A stretch of DNA of 64,000 nt, taken from NCBI GenBank assembly GCA_965644295.1, contig CBFFRP010000001.1, forward strand, positions 1 through 64,000, in the 5' to 3' direction. Below, one piece after another: positions 34,490 through 46,514 of the stretch; within the stretch, counting starts at the first letter, position 1, and every line of letters starts with the position of its first letter. The notes beneath the pieces are model-generated. The model was given only the letters and a program-made list of their open reading frames with translations, made no database searches and was not told the DNA's origin. The position numbers and the translations under genes are program-made. Origin of the DNA: Paraphysomonas bandaiensis. Its lineage: Eukaryota > Chrysophyceae.

Positions 34490-35898
34490 GTGAATGTCTT
34501 ACTATCAACAATAGGGGTGTACGAGAGTTAGAAATGATCTAGCGAAACTATTTCACTATAACTAGCTCTAAGTCTGATATCCTACTTTTTAACGCTGCGA
34601 AAGCTGCTTGTGCGTCACCGCAAGTACCAAGGTGCAACCACTTTCGCTCTATTAATCAAAGCTCAACGCAAACGTAGTGAGCAAGCAGAATATTGATATA
34701 CCTGATATCTGCTAACTTCAGGGTTATTTGAGTCCTTAAGGTGAACAGCTCGGATGCTTGACTTCAGCAGGCAGCCCAATACCCCGGACCCAAAGTCTAC
34801 TACACTAATGGCACTAATTTGGCTATGAGTGGGCAGAACGTTATCTGCTGTCTATATACGTTTGCAGCTCACGTTAGTTTCCCGGTACTTATCTCCCAGA
34901 ACACCACAAAAAGGTGCGAGCCCCGACTTTACTATTTTACTATTATTATACTAGTGAGGGACAGTTCACAACTACGACAGCGCATACTCAATACAGCTAT
35001 GGCATGGGACAAATCCTTCAGCATTCGTGAGAATCGGGCTAAAACAAAATATGGACTCGACCTGAAAAAGCTACATATGCTCCGACTAGCTCCGACACGA
35101 TTGAAACATATAGCAACACAAGGCGGAAACCTCGGGTTCTTCGCTTACTAGGTGCAACAAGAAGACATAGCTCACTCCTCACGTCTCCCTCTTCCACTGT
35201 CCTCGCACCAGCGGAAAAGCCACTACTACACTGCCTGTCAGCTATTCCTTCACCCCAGGCCCAACTCGCGCCCCGCGCTATATCAAGACAAGCCGGATTC
35301 CCACCCCACCCCTCGCCCATGTATCTCAGGTTAGGAACACTCGACTCACTAGCTCAGAATCTTGTGCCTCCACAAAATGCAGAGACTTACCCCAAGGGGC
35401 GCCCCCCTGACCAATTCCATCAGCACTACAAGGACTCAAGTCCGTAGAGATCTTCTCCCACACATACAAGAAGTGAACAATATTCGGAAAAGTTTCCCAC
35501 GTTCTTGAATGCGTATTCCTTGTTAAAACTAGTGAGTTACTAGAGTGCTGATAAATAATTATCTGCATTAACAACTAATATTGCAAATTAATATTATTTT
35601 CAGTATAAAAATGGGCTCAACTAACAGTTTGATTATCATGTATGTGAAATATCTACAAACTATTAGTCGTTGCATTAACTTAAAACCACATAACTATTTA
35701 ACTGAAGAGCACACCTTGATTGGTAGAACGGAAGTGGTCGCACCTTGGTGCTTGCGGTGACGCACAAACAGCTTTCGTAGCGTTACATAGTAGGATATGA
35801 GAATTTGCACTAGTTAGTAACAGTTAGAAGTATATCTAGCTTGACTAGTTTTCATCTAGCTCCTTATCTGGTGATGATTCAAATAATAAGACACTCAC
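34490..35898 (+). mobile_element. TIR element inserted in an older copy, with ORF relic
   Basis: Starts after TA with 'gtgaatgtcttactatcaac'. It contains the subterminal block (34560-34650), the internal block in reverse sense (34740-34925), a decayed ORF (34950-35450), and the right end with 'cggaagtggtcgcaccttgg' (35728) and 'gacactcac' at 35898. The right flank is not TA, and the rest of the outer copy is not visible, so the exact boundary is uncertain. Confidence 0.6.
34950..35450 (+). pseudogene. Relic of the TIR-element ORF
   Basis: One frame carries 'RKPRVLRLLGATRR' (about 35123-35164) and later 'LRLGTLDSLAQNL' and 'ETYPKGRPPDQFHQ' (about 35320-35420). These correspond to 'RQRPRVLRLLGVQRR', 'LELGALKTLIQNA' and 'ETHPKGRPPDQ' in the ORF at 45508-46275. 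The two motifs keep the same relative frame in both copies, which argues that they belong to one real protein. Stop codons upstream make this copy a pseudogene. Confidence 0.6.
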
Positions 35899-36068
35899 TT
35901 CTACGCTTTTCAAATATCAATGACTTCATTTATTATAATGAGGAGTACAGATCCAAGCAATATGCTGCATGATATGCTGAGAATACAATTACAATTAACA
36001 GCACCAACAATAATAAACATTGTAACTTTGAAAAAAATGGTACAGCGTCCCAAACGCACGATTGCACT

Positions 36069-38518
36069 CTAAAATGAAACCGGTATTTTCTCTCGCAAAT
36101 CATGAAGGAAAGAATAAATTCGTGATAATTCTTCAACAGTATGATGTTGGAGCAACATTTTCGGGTCTCGTAACAAATCAATGCAAGCCTTTCGAGCTTC
36201 TTCTGTGTCGTGACCATCATCTGGTGATTGAATACAATTGTTATCGCCATCATCAATAGAAAGGGCTGCTTGGTCGGAAACGTCTCTCATCGACAAGGCT
36301 AAGGACTCCCAGAGCTTCTGGTCATTGTCAGTTTTAAGTTTATCAATGGCACGTAGTGTATCAGCAATGCCATCCCGAATGGCCCCATACGTGACTTGGT
36401 CGCGTAGAGCATTAATCGAGCGTGTGTTTTCCTCCAATTGCGACCTCATAGTCGAAACGTTTCCTCTGAGTGAGGAAAGCTGAGAGCCAGAATACAGAAG
36501 AACTAATAAAGTTAGAACCCACACCAAAGGTAGTGTTATCTTCCACAGCAATTTGTCGTCCACAATAAAAGCTGTACCCTCGGGAGCTGGACTCTCTTGG
36601 ACAGTAGAAGAAGATTTTAATAACTCCACACTAGGAGGTTCAATCACAGGCTTTGTTGCCGTGATTGTACCATTTCTCTCATCTTGCTTTTCAGCTGACT
36701 GTTAAATAACACATTAAGAACACCGCAATGTACACTGCAATACACACATTTTTTATATGGACTAAAAACTTTTCAAGCCATTTTGTCACGTCGGGAATGG
36801 TGTTGCTCTCAATCATACGACGAAATATAGTTGACTTTATCCATTTGACCTCGAAGTTAGCCTCAACTACTATTTTTCTCGCAGCGACGGAACGAACCTA
36901 ACGAGTACCATTAAGTTCGATACATATCGGGCACCGTTAACTTACAACAACCATATCCTCAACAGTAAAGGTGTCAGCAGCAGGAACATCTTCCATACGT
37001 GTGGAGGAGCACACAATTAGTCCGACATTTCCAAACTTTCTGTATCGTTGAACCTGCACCAAATGAATATAGTGACTTCCAATGTATAGTGTTATTTACT
37101 TTCTTCGCCCGAGCATGTGTCAATCCCGGAAGGCTAACAGGCTTCAAAAAGCGTAACTCCCGCCCAGCACCAAGAGCAGTGCTGTCATCTTCCCAACTAC
37201 TGGCCATAACATCCTTATCTTGTGTTGCTTCGTGATAACTGTTTCAAAAATTCACCCATGCAATCACAGCTTGTTGGTTCACCCTTACCACTTATAGCTA
37301 CACGGTGCGTCATCAATAACAAACATCTGAGCAAACTCTTCAACTGAGATATTGACTTCAACGGGTGCGATCCGAATCTTCAGCTTTGACTTCGCCAGTT
37401 CTTTTTCGAATGCATCATTTAAGTCCACTGTTGTAGGTGCTCGCTTTCGGTCGAATTCTTCCCGGCCAGATTCTAGTTAATACATGCATGTACTTATTCA
37501 CAAGGCACAAAGTACACACTCACTACCAAACCTGTATCTTCCTCAGTATCGTCTAAATCCTTTCTCTGAGTATTATTCTTAGTAGAAGAACTTCCCTGAT
37601 CACTCTGTGGGGGTGGAGTTGCAGGCACTTTGGCCAGTTCATGTGTTTGCTTGTCAACTTGGCAATTGTTCCTATTTTCATTCTGCTGGACACACATTTC
37701 CGATGCTGAATGTGTTGAATCACCAACCGGGCCGACTGCACGCTCTGTACTAGAAGCAGTTTCACTGGGCGTTGTAGTCATGGCTTCCGTATCATGAATT
37801 GAGGCGTCAGTGTCGACTGTGTCAATTCCCTTGTGCTTATTCACCAAATCTTTCAACATTTTGAAGCACTCATCACGATCCCAAAATGAACGAAAAATGT
37901 ATTCTTTACGGAACGTTGTAATCGCAATTGCGTTAGGGATAACAAGTGCTAATACAAACAAACCGGACATGTGTTACCACAAAATAAATATATAATAGAA
38001 AACTACCTGTTTTCTCTTTGGTGATGAGTGATATATGAGAATAAGGAATTCGGATCTAGCTAATATTAAACTTCATTCATAGTAGGGTCGGCAAGTACCT
38101 TTTTTTCAAGTCCGAATAAATTGGAATAGAAGCAAAGAAACCTGTCCGTAACGTACATTCTACCTGATTTGCACAACAATTAAGAGTATCAGAGCAGACT
38201 GCACTGAGACTGTGAGGCATACCGTGAAGGAGTATGTTGCTCTCAACCGCACACGAAAAATCTAGAGCCAGTCAGTCAATCCCCCGACAATGAGAGCAGA
38301 GGCAGATGAGCGCACCTGTTATAATCTCCCCCACATCCCCGAAGAGCTGCTTGACGATCTCTTCTCGATAAGCCAGATCCGACCCTGTGGAGGGCTGCAC
38401 AACACACGAATCAAACGACTGACATGCGGACACATACAACGACCAGCGGCATAACGCAACACACACACAACAAGAAGACAACCCATACCTCCACTTCAGA
38501 TTGATTCAAGTCTCCCAT
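36069..38518 (-). CDS. GRAM-VASt membrane protein (Lam/Aster-like lipid transfer)
   Basis: Eleven exons in transcription order: 38518-38489, 38394-38316, 38261-38223, 38163-38099, 38055-38007, 37948-37532, 37472-37289, 37238-37100, 37053-36946, 36897-36748, 36698-36069; 629 aa. The start 'MGDLNQSEVE' is a 10-codon exon. The GRAM domain (about 15-125) is rebuilt by splicing: 'DFSCAVESNILLHG', 'RMYVTDRFLCFYSNL', 'IRIPYSHISLITKEKT', 'ALVIPNAIAITTFRKEYIF'. A polar Ser/Thr-rich linker follows. A VASt domain spans about 250-415 ('FAQMFVIDDAP', 'GRELRFLKPV', 'CSSTRMEDVPAADTF', 'FEVKWIKSTIFRRMIE'). One TM helix (about 471-491) and a coiled coil end the protein. VASt/GRAM proteins move sterols at ER-plasma membrane contacts; that role is inferred from the family. 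It is divergent from the E1 gene. Confidence 0.9.
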
Positions 38519-39051
38519 GACGATAACTGAACTTAATGAGGTCGCTTCCGGGCGAGATGAGCGAGTAGATTGTACGCATACCCACTCGTGTATATCTATC
38601 CATGTATATGCACATACAGCATGTATGTATGTATGTATGTATGTATGTATGTATGTATGTATGTATGTATGTATGTATGTATGTATGTATGTATGTATGT
38701 ATGTATGTATGTATGTATGTATGTATGTATGTATGTATGTATGTATGTATGTATGTATGTATGTATGTATGTATGTATGTATGTATGTATGTATGTATGT
38801 ATGTATGTATGTATGTATGTATGTATGTATGTATGTATGTATGTATGTATGTATGTATGTATGTATGTATGTATGTATGTATGTATGTATGTATGTATGT
38901 ATGTATGTATGTATGTATGTATGTATGTATGTATGTATGTATGTATGTATGTATGTATGTATGTATGTATGTATGTATGTATGTATGTATGTATGTATGT
39001 ATGTATGTATGTATGTATGTATGTATGTATGTATATATGTATGTATGTATG

Positions 39052-39085
<34 letters not shown>

Positions 39086-40262
39086 TGTATGTATGTATGT
39101 ATGTATGTATGTATGTATGTATGTATGTATGTATGTATGTATGTATGTATGTATGTATGTATGTATGTATGTATGTATGTATGTATGTATGTATGTATGT
39201 ATGTATGTATGTATGTATGTATGTATGTATGTATGTATGTATGTATGTATGTATGTATGTATGTATGTATGTATGTATGTATGTATGTATGTATGTATGT
39301 ATGTATGTATGTATGTATGTATGTATGTATGTATGTATGTATGTATGTATGTATGTATGTATGTATGTATGTATGTATGTATGTATGTATGTATGTATGT
39401 ATGTATGTATGTATGTATGTATGTATGTATGTATGTATGTATGTATGTATGTATGTATGTATGTATGTATGTATGTATGTATGTATGTATGTATGTATGT
39501 ATGTATGTATGTATGTATGTATGTATGTATGTATGTATGTATGTATGTATGTATGTATGTATGTATGTATGTATGTATGTATGTATGTATGTATGTATGT
39601 ATGTATGTATGTATGTATGTATGTATGTATGTATGTATGTATGTATGTATGTATGTATGTATGTATGTATGTATGTATGTATGTATGTATGTATGTATGT
39701 ATGTATGTATGTATGTATGTATGTATGTATGTATGTATGTATGTATGTATGTATGTATGTATGTATGTATGTATGTATGTATGTATGTATGTATGTATGT
39801 ATGTATGTATGTATGTATGTATGTATGTATGTATGTATGTATGTATGTATGTATGTATGTATGTATGTATGTATGTATGTATGTATGTATGTATGTATGT
39901 ATGTATGTATGTATGTATGTATGTATGTATGTATGTATGTATGTATGTATGTATGTATGTATGTATATGTAGGTAGGTATGCGGAGTGTATCTACTTCAG
40001 TGATGTGCTCTTGTGTTGTGTGTGTATATGCATCTGTAGATTTGTTTGGTAATGTATATATAGTCGTCAAACTAGTCAGCTAAGCAGTAAAGTGTAGTGT
40101 GCGATATCTCCTCATGATATCTCTGTGTGTGTTCTCTCTCCTGTGACTCTCGCTCTGTATATGTATATATATATGAACTGGACGAGTCTCTTCATTTGTG
40201 TCTGTATCAGCACATATGTATGCACGTATGCCTCTGTATCTCTTCCCTCCGCCCCCATTAAG
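38519..40262. promoter_or_regulatory. Divergent spacer with expanded microsatellite (GRAM-VASt / E1)
   Basis: The head-to-head gap is 1744 bp, of which about 1346 bp is (TATG)n. The unique remainder is about 100 bp on the GRAM side and about 300 bp on the E1 side, near the usual spacer size elsewhere in the window. Confidence 0.5.
38621..39966 (+). repeat. (ATGT)n tetranucleotide microsatellite, about 1.35 kb
   Basis: About 336 uninterrupted ATGT/TATG units, broken only by two 'gtatata' substitutions near 39034 and 39054. Open frames of Cys-Met-Tyr-Val or Tyr-Ile-His-Thr repeats run through it only because the unit has no stop codon. Such length and purity suggest recent expansion. Confidence 0.97.
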
Positions 40263-43200
40263 ATGGATCTCTACTCTCGGCAGCTAATGGTGTACGGTCT
40301 ATCGGCTCATGAGCGTATGCAGAGGTCTCATATGGCTGTTGTGGGATCAGGGTATCTGCTGCTGGTGAGGATTATTTTGTAGGACTTATATGTGTATATA
40401 CATACAGATTATTAGCAGCTGAGGTCGCTAAGAACCTTGCATTGGCGGGTGTTGGTGAACTAACACTTGTGGGGATGCCCAGTCATCGTCTGGAGTTTCT
40501 TCAGACTCTCAACTCGTACGTAAAGGTTGGACTGTAGCTGCTTAGAAGAGCTGTTAGTTATGCTTATACCATGCACAGATTTCAACCTCATCTATCGACG
40601 AATTGGACAGTTCTGTTCAAACATTAGTTACTGCGGGGTGCTCGTTAGAGGAAATGCAACGCCTAAATGAATTTTGTCGAAGTAAATCGATAAAAATGAT
40701 ATGTGGCGAGGTCCGCGGTGTCTGTGGACTCGTGTGTTGTGATATGCTTAATGAACACAGAGTATACCCTCCAGAAAATGACGAGGTTGCATGATATTAC
40801 TATTTCATATTTGCACGTGATAGTAATTGGACAGGTGGATGTGGCAGTTGCTAATAAGGAACAAGTCGATGGTAGAGTAGTTATTACTGCCAAGTGCTCA
40901 GAGGAGGACCGGTTTTCATGTAGTACCGGCGATATTGTGGAATTGGTTTCAGCAGGGACCCGTCCATTTCGACTTCGCGTTTTAGAAGTATATCCACGCA
41001 TCTTTAGTTTGATTTGTGTGCTTATTGATGTGAGAATAGGTTCTGACTGAACAGTCTCTTCGTTTAGTTGCGGTGCCAAGCAACGACGATGAAAATCACG
41101 ACTCCGTGGACCACACTATATTCTCACACGATAATCCTGTTACATCACGATTATACCTGAGAAAGGTGAATGAATAAAGTTGTGTTGCACCATTAACTTC
41201 CCCCAGGTGTCGCACCCTGTGGAAGTAAATCACCTATCATTAAGGGATATCTTCATGAAGCCGAAATTCGCTCCCATCAATGCATGCTTGAATAAAGCAA
41301 CCAATTCTTTAATGAATAGTCTGCTTCTTGCTGCATTTCTTGTCTCTGATAAAACCTATGCGCTCAATGAGAGCGATGATTGGGAAAAGGAAGTACAACA
41401 CCGATTGCAAACCATGGAGATTGACCCTTTGTCGGACCACGTTGGCGGAAGCAGTAAGCCGCCTTTTGTGAGATCATTTTTGAGACGCATGAAGCCGTCC
41501 TTTGTAAGATCACGGGAGGGAAGGTTCTTAGAATGCCCAGCCACTGTGTCGGTAATTGGCGCCCTGACTTCCCAGGAAGCAATTAAAAGCGTAGCTTCAT
41601 CCCATATGCCCCTCAACCAGATGATCCTGTTTGAAGCACTAGATGTGCTTCCGACAGACATCGAAAGAAGGTCCAGCACAGTGTCACCTGAACAGGAAAT
41701 TGATATGTTGGCTCTATCTGGCGACGTTGCAGGAATCAACCAGCTCTTTGGGGGTTCTTTGAGTCAGCACTTAAGGAAATCTAAACTATTTATTGTTGGA
41801 GCAGGTGCAGTGGGAAGTGAGGTCCTCAAAATTCTAGCGCAATATGGTATAGGCACAAACAGTGCTGAACACAATGACACGGAAAGTGGGCGTATCTTGC
41901 TTGCGGACCCTGATCATATCGAACGCAGTAACCTCAATCGACAGCTGTTGTTTCGGTACATCTCATGTTATTTCATTTACGGTGCACTAATTTCGTTCGT
42001 AGTGAACGAAATATCGGTGTGAATAAAGCGCTAGTAGCTGCAGAAACAATACTACGTACAGTAAATAGAAACTCAAGTATTATCTCTTACGCACTAGGGG
42101 TAGATAAGAGCACTGAAAACGTGTTTACATCAGAATTATGGAGCGATATTGATGCCGTTGTCATGGCCTTGGTACGTTATACAACTCTATATTGTTGCCT
42201 AGTAACTTTACTCCTACAGGATAATGTTGAGGCGAGGAGATATGTAGATGGACAGTGCGTGTTGCACTCGAAAAGTGCAGTAGATGTTGGTACGTCAGGT
42301 TTGAAGGGTCATACACAGGTATCGGACTTTAAACTAGTGCGACATAAGGATTATTTATGATGAAATCACATAGGTTATCATTCCCCACTTAACGGAGTCC
42401 TACTCTTCATTCGATGATCCACCAGACCCATCTGTTCCAGTATGTACCGTTAAAAGCTTTCCTTATAAGGTGGCGTGTAATTGCAGACGTACTATTACAC
42501 TTATGTTTGTGTTGTTAATGTCGTAGCCTGAGCATTGTGTGGTGTGGTCCAAAACACTGTATGATGAAGTCTTTGTCTCGTATATTGAAAGACTGGCAGA
42601 ATTAATGGATGATGTCATTGCCTGCACTTTGGCCCTTGAAGCCAGCGCGGACCACGTACCGATGGCTGTTGTTGCAGATAATATAGTAAGAAATATTACT
42701 GCTCTCAGTGGAACGAAATTGTCTATGCTGGAGGACATTCTCGCTCCACCCTCTGTCGGGTTTGTTGTACAGAAAGCTATTTCTAGCTTTAATCGCATTT
42801 ATTACGATGATGTTAAGCAGTTAATAGACTCCTACCCTATTAACACCACCGAAGAGGGTGATATACCTGGCGAACAGAAGCTCTTTTGGCAGAGTGACTT
42901 TCGGAGATATCCAGTTCATGTTCAGAAGTATGATGATAGGAACGCCCGTCATGTTGAGTATGTTTTTCGCTACACTGATTTGATGTGCCGAGCTCTTGGC
43001 ATTGGGACTAGTCCTACTAATATACGAAAAGCCATTGCGGAAGCAACTTCATTCTCCACTTCACTAAATAATGACAACAGGAGTGCTTCACATCCTCTTA
43101 ATACAACAGAGGTTACGGTACAGAAACTGCACGAGTACTTATCCAGTCTTGCGACGCTTTGGAGCGATACGCCTACATACACAGGAGATGCATCCCCAGT

Positions 43201-44280
43201 AAAAATATTTAGAGAGAGACTACAGAATGAGAAGATGGATCTTAGGGTTCAAAAGTTTGAAAAGGTGTGCATTTCAACTACAACTCTCCCTTGCTTTGAT
43301 GCATGGCGTATGAAATAATAGGATTCATTTGACCTGGGTCATGTCGATTTTTGTACTGTTGCAGCCCAGCTAAGGTGATATTACCTCACTTCACTATCAT
43401 GTAGTAATGTCATTGGTATGCAGGTGCCAAGTGTTTGGAATCAGAGACGTAGATCGTTTGACGGTGCATAGAATAGTGGGAAATATCGTACCAGCTGTTG
43501 CCACTACAACGGCACTAGTGGCTGGCCTAACTGTATTGGAGCTTATCAAGTTGTTGAGAAGATCCGCGCCAGAAAGTGTCAACGTCGGCCGGACAGAATA
43601 TTTTGACGCCAAGCGATCTAGTTTACGACGCCCCTGGAACTGGGTCCGGTCACGAATTAGACCATCACACGACAATATCGTGAGGAATAAGAACAATAAG
43701 CATCACATAAAATTACCATACTATAGAAATTCATACATTAATTTACAAGGCCCTGAGTTGTCATTTTTTGAACCTGTCAAGGCGACAGCTTGGCCTTTTC
43801 CGGGCTCCGACAATCGTGACGACGCCACCTATACCCTATGGGACGTGATTGAGGTATGTCGTCTCGAAAGCTTTCTGTAATTTGTATTCCCTAAGTTGAT
43901 TATAGATGGAGTGCACCGCGGAAGATATTACAATAGCGGGTTTACAAGAACTATTACTTCATGAATTTGGCGTTCGTGTAGTGTCTGTATCTTGTGATGA
44001 CACCTATATTTACTCAGATATTTCTTCAGATTTAGACGAAAGAGATATATCCATCTACGAGGCTGTAGAACGGGCGGAGCAGAAGAGAGCCTGCACAACA
44101 TCTCTTCTCGCTCCCCATCAGAAATTTTTATCTCTAACTGTTGACTGCGAGTATCTCAATGGTACAGCAGCTTCACTACCATTGGTGCGCATTCCACTTG
44201 TCGATTCGTCGTCTACATCTTATGATGATGATAGCAGTCTGCGGAATGTATTTAATAGAATTCTGAGTAGATTTTTTTGA
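40263..44280 (+). CDS. Ubiquitin-type E1 activating enzyme (UBA1/UBA6-like)
   Basis: Thirteen exons: 40263-40351, 40408-40519, 40579-40785, 40835-40987, 41055-41165, 41207-41955, 42003-42171, 42220-42318, 42374-42469, 42527-43264, 43322-43374, 43424-43853, 43906-44280; 1126 aa, close to the family's length. The first ATG gives '[19 protein letters not shown]', the usual E1 opening. The inactive adenylation half has 'VVGSG' joined to '[15 protein letters not shown]'. The active half has '[17 protein letters not shown]' (about 420), '[17 protein letters not shown]' and '[12 protein letters not shown]'. The catalytic cysteine is in '[12 protein letters not shown]' (about residue 587). '[17 protein letters not shown]' and a C-terminal ubiquitin-fold domain (last about 125 aa) follow. 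It adenylates ubiquitin or a related modifier and passes it to E2s in cytosol and nucleus. The first half is divergent, so UBA1 or a UBA6/UBA7-like paralogue cannot be decided. Confidence 0.92.
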
Positions 44281-44650
44281 TGCTAAGGCAATGCACGAAC
44301 TGTAAATAAGAATTTAGCGATCTTGAAGACATGATAAATAGGCTTCTCAACTGTTTGTATGTCTAGAAGAAGAGAAATCGAGCAGTTGCGTGTTTGTCGC
44401 TTTCCCACTGTATGGCTATAGTGCAGGCTTGCTAGTACACCGCACATAAAAGTCTAATATATGGCTATATGTCGCCCACGCGCTTACTATCTTGACAGTC
44501 CATATATATGACATGCAAATTCTGTGAGAGCCACTCTACCAACCAACCCGTGTTAGCTTCACTACAACAGGCACACCTTCGGAATAGAGCAAGATTTTTA
44601 AAATTTACTAGAATTATTTGTTTGATAATCTTGAAATAGAAACAAGAAGT
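44281..44650. other. 3' flank of the E1 gene, nothing recognised
   Basis: AT-rich. A segment near 44520-44570 weakly resembles the 181-bp duplicated unit at 30.4 kb ('cccgtgttagcttcac' against 'ccgtgtttgccttcac'), too weak to call. Confidence 0.4.
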
Positions 44651-45267
44651 GTGAAAGTCTTATTATTAGCAGTAGGCGTCGAGAACCAACACCAGATAGT
44701 AAGTAGTTAGATGAAGACTAGTCAAGCTAGATCAACCCCTACCTGTAACTAACTAGCACAAATTCTCATATATCCTACTTTGTAACTTTACATAAGCTGT
44801 TTGCGCGTCGCTGCAAGCACCAAGGTGCAACAACTTCCTTTCTTGTATGAGGGAGATGCTCTCTGTGGACGTTAGTCCTTGATATACAGAAGGATCAGTT
44901 AGGGGGACCTTAGGGTAGGGCTCCTCAGGACTTTGTGGATGAGGATTCTGTATCAGTGAGTCAAGTGTTCTTCACCCAGTTATATTAGTTAGTCTATGGA
45001 TGATGTAAAACTAGTTTCTGTACACGACCGTTCTCATGTAATAATCAGACATTCTTATATGTACTATAGGTGGCAGTGACGCTCATATAGATAGTACCTA
45101 CAGGTAACATATATAGTCAGCAGATATTTTCTGCCCACTTATAGCTTATAGCCTAATGCTTGTTTGGTACAAGAAGGACACTAATATAAGTGTCACTTGG
45201 AAAGACGCTTTTGAGCCCTGACGAATAAACAGGCTTCCGGGGTATTAGACTGCCTGCTGAAGTCATA
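44651..45267 (+). mobile_element. TIR element, left part, interrupted by a younger copy
   Basis: Starts with 'gtgaaagtcttattattagc'. The subterminal block is at about 44745-44835 (gcacc-aa-ggtgc), and the internal block from about 45110 ('gacgaataaacaggcttccgg'). It is cut at 45267 by the element 45268-46514. No continuation of this copy is seen on the far side. Confidence 0.65.
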
Positions 45268-46514
45268 GTGAATGTCTGATTATTTAGCAATAGGCGTTGA
45301 GACCTTGCATCAATTAGTGGCTAGAAGAATGCTAGTCATACTAGTTAGACCACTACCCGTAACTAATCAATACAAACTCTTTTATCCTACTATTTAACGC
45401 TACAGAAGCTGCTTGTGCGTCGCCGCAAGCACCAAGGTGCAACCACTTCCGTTCTTAGTGTGTGTTATGAGGCTCGCCATGATCGTGTGTCCTGGGACTC
45501 ACCGGCGCTATTGATCTGGGGGTCTCCCTTTGGGATGGGTCTCCATTGGTTTTGGAGGTGGCTCAGCGTTCTGAATTAGGGTCTTGAGTGCACCTAGTTC
45601 CAGATGTGTGGGTTGAGGGTGGTGGGGATTGTTGGGAGGAGGGGTAGGGTTTGTAGTCTGTGTTACTGTGCTCCTGTGGGGCCGCGGGTGTAGATAGAGT
45701 TGTCGAAGCCGTCGGCGTTGTGGAGGTCTGGGCAGTCCAGTGCTCTGTCGGGTAGGACCTGTGAGGTGTGCACGTGTGTCTGGAGTCGGATACGCTGTGG
45801 GGGGTCGTCGTTGGACCCCTAGTAAGCGAAGGACTCTCGGGCGTTGTCTTGACTGACTGCGTTTCGGACGGGGTCTCGGGAGTAGCCTGGGCGGCCTTTT
45901 GGACATGGTGATATAGCGACAACCGCGATCCTGTAACATAAGCTTCGCTGCAGTGTAAAGCGGTTGCAGGAGATTAATAACCGCTGTTTCTAGGTTCCGT
46001 AGACTGTGTGCCGTCAGGTGGTTGTGTATGGCATCTCCGAAGACCGTTTCCAGTTGGGCTGCTGTGATGGTTCCAGTCCAGTATCTCTCGACCTGTGGGA
46101 TGGAGGGATTCCAGGCTCTGCTGGAGAGTCTCCGTAGTGCAGATGTGATCCAGTTGGGTAAGGTCTGAGTTCTCTGTATTTCGTGGAGCACATTTTTATG
46201 CGATTGAAATGCAGTTTCCCTTATTTGGGTGATGGATTCGTGTGTGCAGTCGACTGTTAACCTTAAGGACTCCAATAAACCTGAAGTCAGCAGATGTTAG
46301 GTATATCAACATTCTGCTTGCTCACTGCGCTTAATATGATTGATAGAGCGAAAGTGGTTGCACCTTGATGCTTGCGGTGACGCACAAGCAGCTTTCGTAG
46401 TGTTAAGTATTAGGATATCAGACTTAAGCACTAGTTAGCTCGTTAGTTAAATTGTTTTGCTATATTATTTCTAACCCTCTTTTACACGCCTACTGCTAAT
46501 AATCAGACATTCAC
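45268..46514 (-). mobile_element. TIR element with ORF, 1247 bp, complete ends
   Basis: The left terminus 'gtgaatgtctgattatttag' and the right terminus 'aatcagacattcac' are inverted, and both are flanked by TA (45266-45267 and 46515-46516). Subterminal blocks with the gcacc/ggtgc hairpin occur at both ends in inverted sense (about 45400-45455 and 46345-46410). An ORF fills the centre on the reverse strand, 239-240 bp from either end. It is the only copy in the window with a long intact frame and matched TA-flanked ends, so it is the best candidate for the coding member of the family. Confidence 0.75.
45508..46275 (-). CDS. Unrecognised TIR-element protein ('PRVLRLLG...KGRPPDQ')
   Basis: A 255-codon open frame on the reverse strand with no ATG near the start (first codon read as TTG; the first ATG is about 112 codons in). 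Either an upstream exon or a lost start is likely; an 'acttcag|gtt' acceptor-like site precedes it. The N-terminal 120 residues look globular ('LPNWITSALRRLSSRAWN', 'LRNLETAVINLLQPLY'). A basic stretch holds 'RQRPRVLRLLGVQRR', then a proline-rich region, then the tail 'THLELGALKTLIQNA' ... 'ETHPKGRPPDQ'. Both motifs recur in the relic at 35 kb and the tail also at 5.3 kb, so the frame is under real descent. No DDE transposase, helicase or nuclease motif is recognised. The stop is a TAG where the 5-kb copy has AAG before a gtgagt donor, so this copy may be truncated. Confidence 0.5.
   Translation of the reverse strand: MESLRLTVDCTHESITQIRETAFQSHKNVLHEIQRTQTLPNWITSALRRLSSRAWNPSIPQVERYWTGTITAAQLETVFGDAIHNHLTAHSLRNLETAVINLLQPLYTAAKLMLQDRGCRYITMSKRPPRLLPRPRPKRSQSRQRPRVLRLLGVQRRPPTAYPTPDTRAHLTGPTRQSTGLPRPPQRRRLRQLYLHPRPHRSTVTQTTNPTPPPNNPHHPQPTHLELGALKTLIQNAEPPPKPMETHPKGRPPDQ

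Noticed and set aside
38496-40070. Long open frames on both strands of Cys-Met-Tyr-Val or Tyr-Ile-His-Thr repeats
   Set aside because: They are translations of the (ATGT)n microsatellite, which has no stop codon in any frame. There is no real protein evidence.
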